This document shows positions 56,951-64,000 of a stretch of DNA of 64,000 nt, piece by piece; position 1 is the stretch's first letter, and every line of letters starts with the position of its first letter. This stretch comes from Onion yellows phytoplasma OY-M (lineage in GTDB: Bacteria; Bacillota_I; Bacilli_A; Acholeplasmatales; Acholeplasmataceae), in the NCBI GenBank assembly GCA_000009845.1, contig AP006628.2, forward strand, positions 716,590-780,589. The letters run 5' to 3'. The notes beneath the pieces are model-generated. The model made no database searches, had not been told where the DNA came from, and saw only the letters and a program-made list of their open reading frames with translations. Made by a program: the position numbers and the translations under genes.

Positions 56951-57287
56951 TGCGCTGTTCCGTTTTTTTAGACAAATTTTGATTTAAAAATTGCTCTTTA
57001 AAACTAAAAATTAAGTAGATAATTTCATATCTTTTCAAACTAAAGAAATATTGTTTTTATTTAAAAAAGCGTATAAACTTTTTTTGATAATTCTTTGGTT
57101 TCAAAAGATATTTTTTTTAAATATTTTATCCTTACACTATATATTTAAGTAAAAAAAGTTAAAATTCCGTTAAGAAAATGTAATTATATATATTTTTTAC
57201 GTAATTATGTTATTTTGGTTAAAAAAATGTGCAAAAAGGTAACCTCTTTTTCAAGGCTAAACATTAAAATAAATTAAAAAAAATAAT

Positions 57288-57790
57288 TTATATAAGATTT
57301 TGGGAATATTGAGAAGGAGATGAATAATTTAATTTAGCTAAAATCCATTGATTATTCCAAAATTTAAGGAAATAATTGATTATTTTTTTAACTTTTTCAG
57401 TTGATTTTTGAAATAAAAAAGGATGTTGATGTTGTAAGATAGTTTTCATTTGGCCGAAAAAGTTTTCAATTACAGCGTTATCACGAGGGGTGGCTTTTCT
57501 TGACATAATTATTTAAAAACCTTTTTAATTAGTGTTTGTTGGATTTTTAAAGATTGATAAACTGTTCCTTTTGTTGTTTGGTTTGGTTATTAAAAGAATC
57601 AATAATACAAGAAAAATATAAAAATCCTTGGGGAGTTTTGAAATAAGTAATATCGGTAAATAGTTTTTGTAAATGGGCTGTTGCTATAAAGTCTTGATTG
57701 ATTAAATTATCTACTACTTTTAATTTAGCTTTTAAATTATTGTTATAATAATATTTATTTATTTGGTTTAATATTTCTTTTCATTTTTCA
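57288..57790 (-). pseudogene. tra5: tra5 remnant
   Basis: The last 72 residues are open (MSRKATPRDNAVIENFFGQM to the end) and match copies A and B. Upstream, fragments of the middle region (for example the DSFNNQ and TDITYF parts) can be recognised up to about 57,790 but are frameshifted and shortened, with the HSDQG region deleted. The N-terminal half is missing. Not functional. Confidence 0.85.
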
Positions 57791-57869
57791 TGATTGAAAT
57801 ATTGTTTCCTTTTTTTGTATATTGCATACATTAACCATTATAACTCTAAATGATTATATTTATTGAAAA

Positions 57870-57955
57870 AAAGGGGGTCGCGCGCAACTGGGGGGTTTTT
57901 ATTTTTCTTTTATTTGTGTGTACTTATGATTTTTGTTAGCGCTTCAGCGCGTTAG
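57870..57955. repeat. G+C-rich block and GCGCTTCAGCGCG motif
   Basis: GGGGTCGCGCGCAACTGGGG followed 60 bp later by TTAGCGCTTCAGCGCGTTA. The same block occurs at 60,107-60,190, and the second motif alone at 12,207-12,222. In this AT-rich genome the patch stands out; it lies between tra5 and the GATA repeat in each PMU start. Confidence 0.6.
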
Positions 57956-58028
57956 GGGATTGTATTTGGTTAATTTTAAACACCTCTCTCTTTTAATAAT
58001 GGAAAGGGAAAATAGGGAGTTATTTATA

Positions 58029-58103
58029 TATCGAAAAATAATAATGATAGATAAAAGATACAACGATAATATCAAATATCGAGTATCATTATCATTATCG
58101 ATA
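58029..58103. repeat. PMU GATA-rich inverted repeat, copy C
   Basis: The same inverted arms as at 12,341-12,416, right arm TATCATTATCATTATCGATA identical. Confidence 0.75.
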
Positions 58104-58224
58104 TAATATATAAAATATCACTCCTTAAAAAGGTTTGGTTTTTACAAGGAAATTAAAGGGGTCAAATGATGATAAAATGATGAGTGTATGATGATAAAGT
58201 GATGAGTTAAATAATTTATTTATT

Positions 58225-58803
58225 TTATGATTTTTCTTTTGTTAAATATCTTTTATAATCAGGACGCATTTTTTTAACCCGATAGCCTTGTTTATTTTTG
58301 GTTAAAAATAATTTGATGTGTTTTAAATCTTCCAATTGATAATAAATAACATTTAATCCTTTTTTATAATTTGTTTTTATAGGATTGTTATATTTATCTA
58401 CTTTTTTGTCATCTAATTTATATAATTTCAAAGTGTCTAGTTTGTCTATGGGTATCTTACTTATTAATTCTTTAATATAGTCTTTTTGTTCGTTGAGATA
58501 ATTAATTTGGAAGATAGGGAAATGTGTTTTAAGGGTATTATTTTGGCATTTTGGGGGTGATATGGGGTTGGTTAGGGTTTGATTATTATTATTGTTTTCG
58601 GGAGAGTGGGTTTTGATTATTTCTATTCTATACTTTTTCATTTCATCTAAGATTTGTGGGTCTACAAATAGAGTTTGGTTTTTTGGGCGGTAGTTTGCTT
58701 GTTGATAGGAATTTTTCTTTTTAGAATGAGAAACAATTGTAATATTTAATAATTCTCCTTTTAATATTTGTAAAAAGCGGAATGCACCCCATTTTACACA
58801 CAT
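58225..58803 (-). pseudogene. PMU hypothetical protein, N-terminus cut off
   Basis: Matches the 209-residue protein of 60,468-61,097 from FLQ (about residue 30) to the end. The first dozen residues of the open frame (MCVKWGAFR...) are encoded by the end of the inserted element at 58,783. The missing first 29 residues should lie beyond the other end of that element. Confidence 0.75.
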
Positions 58804-59115
58804 TTTTTAGAGTTAAAAAATTAACAATGAAGTTCTTATTTAAGCATTTATTTACTCATCTTTTCAAATCAAAAAAACATTAAAAAAATTGCAATATTTG
58901 TTTAACGATGGGGTGCGGTCTTTTTCGGTTTTTTTGAGTTCAAAAGATGAATTTTTAATTTTATCTTTACACTATATAGTTAGGTAAAAAAACTCAAAAA
59001 CTCATATATAAAATGAAAATAAAATTATTTTTTTACGTAATTATGTTGTTTCTGAGGTTTTTGTTGAAAAAAAATATTTAGATGGTAAAATGTAAGAAAT
59101 GAAAGGTGGTTTTTT
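58783..59115. repeat. Diverged terminal module, copy D
   Basis: Shares TTTACACTATATAGTTAGGTAA and the CTTTTCAAAT...TTCAAAAGAT inverted pair with modules A-C, but has a different outer end (TGCACCCCAT). Here it lies upstream of the tra5 start instead of downstream of the tra5 stop. Confidence 0.65.
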
Positions 59116-60063
59116 TTGATGAGAAATACAAATAACAAAAAAGAAATTGAATTATTACAAACCGTTATTGATTATAGCGACCCTAATTTAGAAAATATTA
59201 TTTTTACCTTAGTTAAATTTTACCAAAAATACTTTTTTATTTATAAAATTTTAAAATTATTGAAAATTAATCGTAATACTTATTATTCTTGGCAAAGAAA
59301 TAAAAAACAAAAAGAAAAAACTAAAATCACAAATTCTTTGATTATTGAAAGAATTGGTATTTTATGTCAAAAAAATTATTTTTCATTTGGTTATCGAAAA
59401 ATTACCGTTCTTTATCAAAGAGTTTTTAAAACCAATATTAATCATAAATTAGTGTTAAAAATTATGAAAAAAAATAAATGGTTGATGAAATGGAAACAAC
59501 CTAATTCCAAAAATAAATTTTATGAGGAATTTTCAAAAAAACAACCTAATTTAATTAAAAATAATTTTAAAACTAATAAACCATTAACTAAATTATACAC
59601 TGATTTGACTTGTTTTGCAAACATTAAAGGGCATTTGTGGGTTTCAACGATTATTGATGGGTATAATAATCAAGTTTTGGCATCGGTTATTAGTAAAAAT
59701 CCTAATTTAGAATTAGTTAAAAAAACTTTTAAAAAAATACCTAAATTAAAAGAGCCTTGTATTATTCACTCAGATCAGGGGAAAGTTTATCAAAGTATTA
59801 AATTTCAATCTTATTTAAATAATAGAGGTTTTTTGATTAGTATGTCGCGCAAAGCTACGCCCAATGATAATGCGGTAATTGAGTCTTATTATAGTAATTT
59901 GAAGGGTTTTATGAAAACACAAGAACCGCGATTATTTTTAGATTCTTTTGATATGATTAATAAAAAAGTTAAGAAATTTATTTCTTTTTATAATAAAAAT
60001 TGGCTTTTCGCTAAATTAGGTTATCAGTCGCCTTTGGGGTATTTGAAATCTTTATCTAATTAA
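59116..60063 (+). CDS. tra5: IS3-family transposase, diverged type, intact
   Basis: 315 residues, same family as copies A and B but clearly diverged: RNTYYSWQR helix part, YTDLTCF, HSDQGKVYQS, NDNAVIESYYSNLKG for the DDE residues. Plus strand, while all other PMU genes in the window are on the minus strand. AAAGGTGG lies before the ATG. The different outer ends of this element fit a transposase with a different end preference. Confidence 0.92.
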   Translation: MMRNTNNKKEIELLQTVIDYSDPNLENIIFTLVKFYQKYFFIYKILKLLKINRNTYYSWQRNKKQKEKTKITNSLIIERIGILCQKNYFSFGYRKITVLYQRVFKTNINHKLVLKIMKKNKWLMKWKQPNSKNKFYEEFSKKQPNLIKNNFKTNKPLTKLYTDLTCFANIKGHLWVSTIIDGYNNQVLASVISKNPNLELVKKTFKKIPKLKEPCIIHSDQGKVYQSIKFQSYLNNRGFLISMSRKATPNDNAVIESYYSNLKGFMKTQEPRLFLDSFDMINKKVKKFISFYNKNWLFAKLGYQSPLGYLKSLSN

Positions 60064-60106
60064 TGTTATTTATTTTATTTTTTTATCTTTTATATTTATA
60101 AAAAAA

Positions 60107-60190
60107 GGGAGTCGCGCGGAAATGGGGGGTTCTTTTCTTTTCTTTGTTTGTGTATACTTATTAGTTTTGTTAGCGCTTCAGCGCGTTAAG
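60107..60190. repeat. G+C-rich block, second copy
   Basis: GGGAGTCGCGCGGAAATGGG and, 50 bp on, TTAGCGCTTCAGCGCGTTA, as at 57,870-57,955. Confidence 0.6.
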
Positions 60191-60262
60191 GGCTTTTGGT
60201 TTAATTGTGGAAATTTAAAAAAACTCTTTTTCAATAACGAAAAGGAAAGGGTATTATTTATA

Positions 60263-60336
60263 TATCGTAAATAATAATGATAGATAAATAATACAACGAT
60301 AATATAAAATATCGAGTATCATTATCATTATCGATA
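60263..60336. repeat. PMU GATA-rich inverted repeat, copy D
   Basis: Inverted arms as in copies A and C; the right arm is identical in all three. Confidence 0.75.
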
Positions 60337-60467
60337 TAATATATAAAATATCACTCCTCTTAAAGTTAGGGTTTAGGAAGAAAATTTAACTATCAAAAGT
60401 GTTATAAAACTGTTAGTCAAGTGTTATAAAACTGTTAGTCAAGTGTTATAAAAATGTTAGTATGAAT

Positions 60468-61097
60468 TTATTTGGTTTTGGATATATATTTATACATGGG
60501 GTGTATCTTTTTAACCCGATAGCCTTGTTTATTTTTGGTTAAAAATATTTTGATGTGTTTAAAATCTTCTAACTGATAATAAATAACATTTAGGCCTTTT
60601 TTATAGTTTGATTTTATAGGAATGTTGGATTTATCTCGCTTTTGAGAATCTAATTTATATAATTTCAAAGTATCTAACTTGACAATGTTGATTTTGCTTA
60701 TTAAATCTTTAATGAAGTCCTTTTGTTTATTGGAATAATTAATTTGGAAGATAGGGAAATGCGTTTTAAGGGTATTATTTTGGCTTTTAGGGGGATTTGT
60801 GTGGTTGGTTAGTGTTGTTATATTGTTATCGCTTTCGGGTGAGTGAGTTTTAATTATTTCTATTCTATACTTCTTCATTTCATCTAAGATTTGAGGGTCT
60901 ACAAAGAGAGTTTGGTTTTTGGGGCGGTAATTTGCTTGTTGGTAGGTGTTTTTCTTTTTAGAATGCGAGATGATTGTAATATTTAATAATTCTTGTTTTA
61001 TTGTTTGTAAAAAGTTTTTGATTTGTACTAAATCGTTGGGGGTTGTTTTTGTTTCCCAACCTCCTATTCTAATTTCTTGATTTGTGTTGTTTTTCAT
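60468..61097 (-). CDS. PMU hypothetical protein, intact copy
   Basis: 209 residues, basic, no membrane segment. Conserved among the three copies: EIRIGGWETKTTPNDL at the start, SHSKKKNTYQQANYRPKNQT, then a variable Asn/Thr-rich linker (about 90-115), and SNYKKGLNVIYYQLEDF with KQGYRVKKIHPMYKY at the end. The two conserved blocks around a linker suggest two small domains, perhaps nucleic-acid binding because of the many lysines and aromatics. Family not recognised. AGGAGAAAAAA lies before the ATG. Confidence 0.8.
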   Translation of the reverse strand: MKNNTNQEIRIGGWETKTTPNDLVQIKNFLQTIKQELLNITIISHSKKKNTYQQANYRPKNQTLFVDPQILDEMKKYRIEIIKTHSPESDNNITTLTNHTNPPKSQNNTLKTHFPIFQINYSNKQKDFIKDLISKINIVKLDTLKLYKLDSQKRDKSNIPIKSNYKKGLNVIYYQLEDFKHIKIFLTKNKQGYRVKKIHPMYKYISKTK

Positions 61098-61132
61098 ATT
61101 TTTTCTCCTTTTGTGTTGTTTTTGTTATAAAA

Positions 61133-61179
61133 ATAAAAAAAACCTAAATTTGCGAAAAATAAAATCGCAAAATTTAGGG
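61133..61179 (-). terminator. Terminator between dnaG and the 61,097 gene
   Basis: CCTAAATTTGCGA and TCGCAAAATTTAGG (one bulge) with T8 on the minus strand, again just before a ribosome site. Confidence 0.85.
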
Positions 61180-61256
61180 TTATATGGGCGTTTATGAGGG
61201 CATGTTAATGTTATTATACATGTAGATATAATATTATTGGTTTAAAAAGCATTAAT

Positions 61257-62582
61257 TTAATTAATTATTTCTACTTTGTCTTGTCCGAAAAAATGAACGG
61301 CTAAGTCGACTATGATTTTCTTTTTGGCCTCTTCATAGGTGATATAAGGGTCTAAAAAACATTTTTGATAGGCTTGTTTTCCAAATTGTCTTAATAAATC
61401 ATCAACATCTTTGCAAGTTTTGTCGTAAGGCGGTAAAATGCGTCTAATTTCGTATATGATGTTTGCTTCTTTGAGTTGTATTCCTAACGCTTCACTTCGT
61501 TTTTGTCCTGTTTCATCATTATCTAAGGCAATAATGACTTTTATATTTTCTTTTTTTAGGATTTCTAGTTGGGATTGGGAAAGCAATTGGGTGACACAAA
61601 TTAACCCTGCAACATTTTTAATATTGTTTTGATAACAACTAATTACATCAAAAAATCCTTCATGAATGATTATGGTTTTTGTTTGTTTGATATATGGTAA
61701 AGCTTCAAAAAAACGATAACTGAAATGAAAAGTGTTAGTTTGACTGAAATTATTTAGGGATTTGTATTTTGGTTGGAAATAAGAAACTTCGCGAAAGTTG
61801 TTTTGATAAAAATGGAATGTTTTTTTATAACCGTTTTCGATAGGGATAATTACGGAACCATGAAAAGTATCGTGATAGTATTTGGCGTCTTTTTGATTGA
61901 TTTTTTCTTTGATAAAACCATATTCAACTAATTTTGTTATATCGATGTTTTTCTTTTTACAATAATTTATTAAACGGAAAGATAATGGTTTATCTGATAA
62001 TGGGGCGTAACCTAGTTTGAATTCTTGAATGGTTTTTAGATTTAATTTTCGTTTTTGGGTTAAATATTCTAATCCTAGGTGTGATTCGTTGTTGCGGTTA
62101 GAGGTTAATAAATAGTTATAATAATCTCTAATTTGGTTAAATAAGGGTGATATTTCTTTAAATAATTGTGTTTTTTTGGCATTAATTTCTTTTTCGTCGG
62201 TGGGATTTGATGCGTTTTTGGGGTGATATTGATATTTGAAGGGGTTGGTTAGTGAATTAGGGGTTAAGTTTTGTTGCTCGATTAAGGTCTTAAATTCTTG
62301 TGTTTGCATAAAGTTATTAATTCTTTCGAGGGCGAGATTGAAGGTTTTAATTCCTCTTATTTCCATATAAACATCAATAATATCAAAATCGCAACAACAT
62401 TTCCAACAATGAATTTTGTTGTCTGAAGTTATTTGGCAACAAGTTGGGTTTTGGCCTTGATGGATGGGGCAGGGGAAACGATATTTAATGTTGAAGTTTG
62501 GGGATATAATGTTTAGTTTTTTTAATAAAACTGACATGGGGAATTGTGTTTGAATGTGTTTTATTTTATTTTGATAATTCAT
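61257..62582 (-). CDS. dnaG: DNA primase DnaG of the PMU, intact
   Basis: 441 residues: zinc ribbon CPIHQGQNPTCC...CWKC (about 38-62), RNA polymerase core with GYAPLSDKPLSF and HDTFHGSVIIPIEN, TOPRIM Glu in HEGFFDVIS, then IALDNDETGQKRSE with the Asp residues. The C-terminal helicase-binding domain of chromosomal DnaG (about 600 residues) is reduced. It makes primers for PMU replication. It is 26 bp downstream of dnaB and is the reference that shows the damage in the copy at 13,250. Confidence 0.93.
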   Translation of the reverse strand: MNYQNKIKHIQTQFPMSVLLKKLNIISPNFNIKYRFPCPIHQGQNPTCCQITSDNKIHCWKCCCDFDIIDVYMEIRGIKTFNLALERINNFMQTQEFKTLIEQQNLTPNSLTNPFKYQYHPKNASNPTDEKEINAKKTQLFKEISPLFNQIRDYYNYLLTSNRNNESHLGLEYLTQKRKLNLKTIQEFKLGYAPLSDKPLSFRLINYCKKKNIDITKLVEYGFIKEKINQKDAKYYHDTFHGSVIIPIENGYKKTFHFYQNNFREVSYFQPKYKSLNNFSQTNTFHFSYRFFEALPYIKQTKTIIIHEGFFDVISCYQNNIKNVAGLICVTQLLSQSQLEILKKENIKVIIALDNDETGQKRSEALGIQLKEANIIYEIRRILPPYDKTCKDVDDLLRQFGKQAYQKCFLDPYITYEEAKKKIIVDLAVHFFGQDKVEIIN

Positions 62583-62608
62583 TTATTTTACTCCTGTTTT
62601 TTTACTTA

Positions 62609-64000
62609 TTAATAAGTTTCTATTTGATAAGGTAAAATATAACCTATTTCTTGAAAGGTTTGGGTGGTTAGTTCGAAGTGATAAATTAAGGTTTTTTTAG
62701 TTCCACTACGATTTTTTTTGATGCATATTTCGATTATTTTTTGATTTTCGTTGTCCTTCGATTCTAAATATAGTTGATTTAAAGTTGAATTATATATATT
62801 GATGGGTTTTCTTTGTCTTTGGATAGTTGGGTGTTGGAATTCAGTCATCATTAAGACAATATCGGAGTTAGTTTCTATTCCGCCTGAACCTTTTAGGGCG
62901 GTTATTTCAGGTGATTTGCCTTGATAATTGTTGTATGTATCTCTTGAAAATTGAGATAAAATGATAATAAAGATGTTTAATTCAATGGCTAATTGTTTTA
63001 ATTTAGTCATTATTTCATCAATTGCTAGACGGTCATTTTCTAAGTGATTTGTTGTTTTGGTTATTTGGAGATGGTCTATGACTATAATCTCAGCCTTTTT
63101 TTCTAAATGGAGGCGATAAACTAAATCAATTACATAATCAATATTTTTGCTTTTATCGTAACTGAATGATAAATTTATATTAGCAAAAAAATGTTTTGCG
63201 GTTTTCATCCTTTCCGTGTAGATGTGTTGTGTGATGTTTGAGTCTTCAAAATTTTTATCTAAAATAACATCTAATGGAGTTTTGGTTAGGTGGGCTAACA
63301 AACGACTTAAATTTTCTTCTAATGTCATTTCATAAGAAAAAACCAACATATGAGGATAGCAAGAATTTTCTTGGTGTTTGGTTTTGGCGATATCTAAAAG
63401 AAGATTGTAAACAAAAGTTGTTTTTCCTAAACCAGTATAGCCCCCAATTGTAATGATTTGGCCTTTTTTAAATCCCTTAGTGGCTTGATTGATTCCTTTA
63501 AAAGTTTCTGATAAACGGTAATATTCTTCTTGGATTTTTTGTTTTGCTTGGTTGTCGGTATCAAAAAATTCAGGGTGTAAAAAGGCCATTTGGTTTAAAT
63601 TGAAGAGAGTTTGGTCGGATTTGTGGGGGATTGAAGAAATAAAGATTCTTAATTTATCAAAAATTTCTTGGTAATATAAATTTTTGTGGTATGGGTCTTG
63701 GTTTTCGTATGTGGGGCTGATAATTTTTATTAATTTTTGAAATAGTTTTTCTTGGGTGTAAGTGTGTTTAAGATTGTCTAACACATGAGTGTTGTTTTGG
63801 TTATTAAAATCATCATTCAAATAATTTAATGATTCCAAAGTGAATTTATCTTTTGGGAAATTAGCTTGTAGATATGTTAGTAATTCTTGGATAATAACGG
63901 ATTTGGTAGTAATTTTGTCAAATGGATGAGTTGTTTGTTTTTCTAAAAACAAATATTTAAAAGCTGAAAATATTTTTGTATTTTGAGGGGTAAGCAGAGT
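62609..64000 (-). CDS. dnaB: Replicative helicase DnaB of the PMU, 5' end outside
   Basis: 463 codons are visible; the frame continues in phase to the right edge (TLLTPQNTKIFSAFKYL...). Walker A GGYTGLGKTTF, FSYEMTLEENLSR, IIVIDHLQITK and GSGGIETNSDIV match the copy at 14,590. The apparent start at 63,952 is not the true one, since homology to copy A continues upstream of it. Confidence 0.93.
   Translation of the reverse strand, partial: TLLTPQNTKIFSAFKYLFLEKQTTHPFDKITTKSVIIQELLTYLQANFPKDKFTLESLNYLNDDFNNQNNTHVLDNLKHTYTQEKLFQKLIKIISPTYENQDPYHKNLYYQEIFDKLRIFISSIPHKSDQTLFNLNQMAFLHPEFFDTDNQAKQKIQEEYYRLSETFKGINQATKGFKKGQIITIGGYTGLGKTTFVYNLLLDIAKTKHQENSCYPHMLVFSYEMTLEENLSRLLAHLTKTPLDVILDKNFEDSNITQHIYTERMKTAKHFFANINLSFSYDKSKNIDYVIDLVYRLHLEKKAEIIVIDHLQITKTTNHLENDRLAIDEIMTKLKQLAIELNIFIIILSQFSRDTYNNYQGKSPEITALKGSGGIETNSDIVLMMTEFQHPTIQRQRKPINIYNSTLNQLYLESKDNENQKIIEICIKKNRSGTKKTLIYHFELTTQTFQEIGYILPYQIETY

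Larger units (their letters stand above)
56951..64000. mobile_element. Second PMU, left part, continuing beyond the window
   Basis: It starts with TGCGCTGTTCC and terminal module copy C, then a broken tra5, a GATA repeat and a truncated copy of the 60,468-type gene. That gene is interrupted at about 58,784 by a further element (see 58,783). The right end lies outside the window. Confidence 0.7.
58783..64000. mobile_element. Third PMU nested in the second, left part
   Basis: Left end TGCACCCCATTTTACACAC at 58,783, a variant of the TGCACTGTTCC end. Its inverse ATGGGGTGC recurs at 58,908-58,916. Then the diverged terminal module, a tra5 gene in the opposite orientation, GATA repeat, 60,468 gene, dnaG and dnaB, all better preserved than in the first PMU. 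The right end is outside the window. Confidence 0.65.

Noticed and set aside
58783-58920. A 130-bp miniature inverted-repeat element (TGCACCCCAT...ATGGGGTGC)
   Set aside because: Homology of the following sequence to the other terminal modules and loss of the gene's N-terminus fit better with a full PMU end; no clear target duplication around the small unit.

Overview
The window is a stretch of a phytoplasma chromosome ('Candidatus Phytoplasma', probably the aster yellows group; the genus is well supported, the group is a guess). The evidence is very low G+C, the standard genetic code (TGG used for Trp, TGA acting as stop), minimal Mollicutes housekeeping genes, and potential mobile units (PMUs) carrying tra5, dnaG, dnaB, tmk, ssb, HU, a sigma factor and AAA/FtsH-like genes.

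Layout. 1-10.8 kb is housekeeping: spx (partial), RNase J, a Cof-type HAD phosphatase, a tRNA cluster (Gly, Pro, Arg, Glu), a DegV/FakB protein, a second RNase J that has lost its metal ligands, and a glutamine/arginine-type ABC permease followed by the C-terminal half of its solute-binding protein (artI). 10,853-26,547 is a 15.7-kb PMU with IS3-like inverted ends and a 3-bp target duplication (CTG). It splits artI, and the N-terminal half lies just beyond it (26,548-26,812). Joining the halves across one CTG restores the reading frame. 27.8-39.5 kb holds ftsH, the potABCD spermidine/putrescine transporter, a secreted tandem-repeat protein, an AAA pseudogene, fakA and tRNA-Leu. 39.7-44.9 kb is an accessory island bounded by direct repeats: a tra5 insertion, a plasmid-type rolling-circle Rep with iterons upstream, and a broken secreted repeat protein. 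45-57 kb returns to housekeeping: two tRNAs, a cold-shock protein, tmRNA, then dnaI, dnaB (helicase-loading), mutM and a decayed polA, followed by an AAA ATPase, ffh, ftsY and a membrane protein cut off at an insertion boundary. 57-64 kb holds two more PMU starts, the second inserted inside a gene of the first; it runs off the window.

How the parts work together. The PMU encodes a near-complete replication and recombination set (DnaG primase, DnaB helicase, SSB, HU, thymidylate kinase, a YqaJ-type exonuclease, a putative PD-(D/E)XK nuclease), its own sigma factor, a block of membrane and coiled-coil proteins and at least one secreted candidate effector. Its genes are separated by intrinsic terminators that sit just upstream of ribosome binding sites. 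The first PMU is decaying: dnaG, tmk, the candidate effector, a coiled-coil gene and the AAA gene all carry frameshifts or stops. Housekeeping genes also carry homopolymer frameshifts (ffh, polA, an AAA gene), so sequencing error versus transcriptional slippage versus true decay is a real question here.
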